From DATBLE01 sp963841405 (lineage in GTDB: Bacteria > Actinomycetota > Thermoleophilia > Gaiellales > Gaiellaceae), in assembly GCA_963841405.1 (NCBI GenBank), contig CAWJCM010000001.1, positions 349,818 through 413,817 of the forward strand: a DNA stretch of 64,000 bases, written 5' to 3'. The notes below the pieces were generated by a model. The model worked only from the letters and a program-made list of their open reading frames with translations, was not told the DNA's origin and ran no database searches. Below, one piece after another: positions 63,344 to 64,000 of this stretch (position 1 is the stretch's first letter; each line of letters starts with the position of its first letter). Both the position numbers and the translations under genes were made by a program.

Positions 63344-64000
63344 TTAGTGAAGCGCAAGCTGGTGTTCCGCAGCCGTCTGGCGAATGAAGTGTGCTGCTTC
63401 GACGTATTCGGCTTCGGTCTCGAGGTGTTCGAGCAGGATCGGCATGTCCGCGTCGAGGCGCGACAGTTCGTTCAATGCGGTGGCCCAGTCGAAGTGGCCC
63501 TCGCCGGGCCGGCGCTCGCGGAACCGCATAGGAGGCATGCCGGTGTCGTCGGGCTCGAGCACGATGTCTTTGGCATGGCAGCACTTCACGAACGGCCCGA
63601 CCTCTGCGAGGAAGTGCCGGATCAGTTCGCCCGAGTCGTAGTACTTGCGCGCGTCGGTCACCAGGTTCACCGGGTCGCAGTGGACGGCAAAGCGTTCGCG
63701 ATCGACCGTCTCGATCAGCTCCAGGTACGACTCGGCCGAGTCGGGAGGAATCCAGGGCATTACTTCCAGCGTGTAGTAGGTGCGTGTCGGTTCGACCGCG
63801 TCGATGATTGCGCGGACGGTGCTGACGACCGCTCAAATGTATTAGCCGAGAAGTTGTGTGAACCTGGGCCGCACCAGGTTCAGCTCGCTGGAGCCGGCGA
63901 TGTTGACACAGCAGCGGGCGCCAATTCGGTCGGCGAGTCGTAGTGCCGCTATGCAGCCTTGCAGGGCCTGCCGGGCCTCGGCTGCATCGGCGGACAGGGG
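63344..64000 (-). CDS. Sugar isomerase/epimerase (xylose-isomerase-like TIM barrel), partial and frameshifted
   Basis: The C-terminal frame (63760 to 63344) has FAVHCDPVNLVTDARKYYD, FVKCCHAKDIVLEPDD, RFRERRPGEGHFDWATALNE and MPILLEHLETEAEYVEAAHF, the metal-binding half of an AP-endonuclease-2/sugar isomerase barrel. Upstream, TYYTLEVMPW joins in frame, but TFERVVSTVRAII, NFSANTFER and IGARCCVNIAGS lie in different frames, so at least two single-base shifts occur between 63830 and 63905. The gene runs off the right edge. It probably isomerises a keto sugar and belongs with the lactonase. Confidence 0.65.

Overview
The window is GC-rich DNA with many GTG starts, dense short operons with 4-base start/stop overlaps, and Actinobacteria-type gene families: F420-type DUF385, a DrrAB-like exporter, EttA, and a secreted protein with a collagen-like stretch. 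I infer a soil or freshwater actinobacterium, possibly in the Thermoleophilia. This rests on gene content alone, with no 16S or marker gene.

Left arm (0-15 kb): an accessory island. Two copies of a two-gene module, a stand-alone SIR2-family NADase-like protein plus an nSTAND NTPase with a C-terminal WD40 propeller, lie in opposite orientations at 0.07-3.3 kb and 9.1-13.5 kb. In each copy the genes overlap by the same 4 bases. The sensor has 7 WD40 repeats in one copy and 14 in the other. Between them are a multidomain peptidoglycan hydrolase without a signal peptide, a Pvc16/DUF4255-like protein of the contractile-injection-system type, a luciferase-like monooxygenase, a membrane protein and a secreted protein. 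A TOPRIM protein and a Phd/VapC toxin-antitoxin pair follow.

16-27 kb: small membrane proteins, a small winged-helix-like family with one intact gene and two degraded relatives, a TetR/DrrAB-type export locus with palindromic operators, a tRNA 3'-end-like fragment, a frameshifted acyl-CoA ligase, and a complete IS66-family element with perfect 19-bp ends and an 8-bp target duplication.

27-42 kb: single genes (MFS with cyclic-nucleotide domain, RNase H-like, EttA, VapBC, Dabb, a heme c/copper monooxygenase-like protein, GNAT, DUF385, a G1-peptidase-like protein, MazEF, a HicB remnant, an NAD-binding epimerase) separated by long spacers. The spacers carry a dispersed palindromic repeat with core CCTCCTGG...CCAGGAGG and a tandemly placed 145-bp structured repeat.

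42.8-55.5 kb: a sugar-acid catabolic locus. It has L-rhamnonate dehydratase, two more enolase-superfamily dehydratases, a cyclase-family hydrolase, a complete RbsABC-type sugar importer, an RraA-like/cyclase fusion, an FMN-dependent 2-hydroxyacid (L-lactate-type) dehydrogenase and an SDR. With the SMP-30-type lactonase and sugar isomerase at the right edge (62.4-64 kb), this fits a non-phosphorylative L-rhamnose or L-fucose type route ending in pyruvate and L-lactate or lactaldehyde.

55.9-62 kb: two unrecognised proteins (282 and about 1062 aa), a second tRNA 3'-end-like fragment with a hairpin, and a set of very small genes with strong ribosome binding sites: an 18-aa peptide with its own promoter and terminator-like hairpin, a 47-aa Cys-rich peptide, a 59-aa HTH protein and a 64-aa basic protein.

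At least eight otherwise well-conserved genes are broken by single-base frameshifts, mostly one missing G or C in a G/C run. These may be assembly errors rather than real pseudogenes, so those genes should be read as possibly intact.
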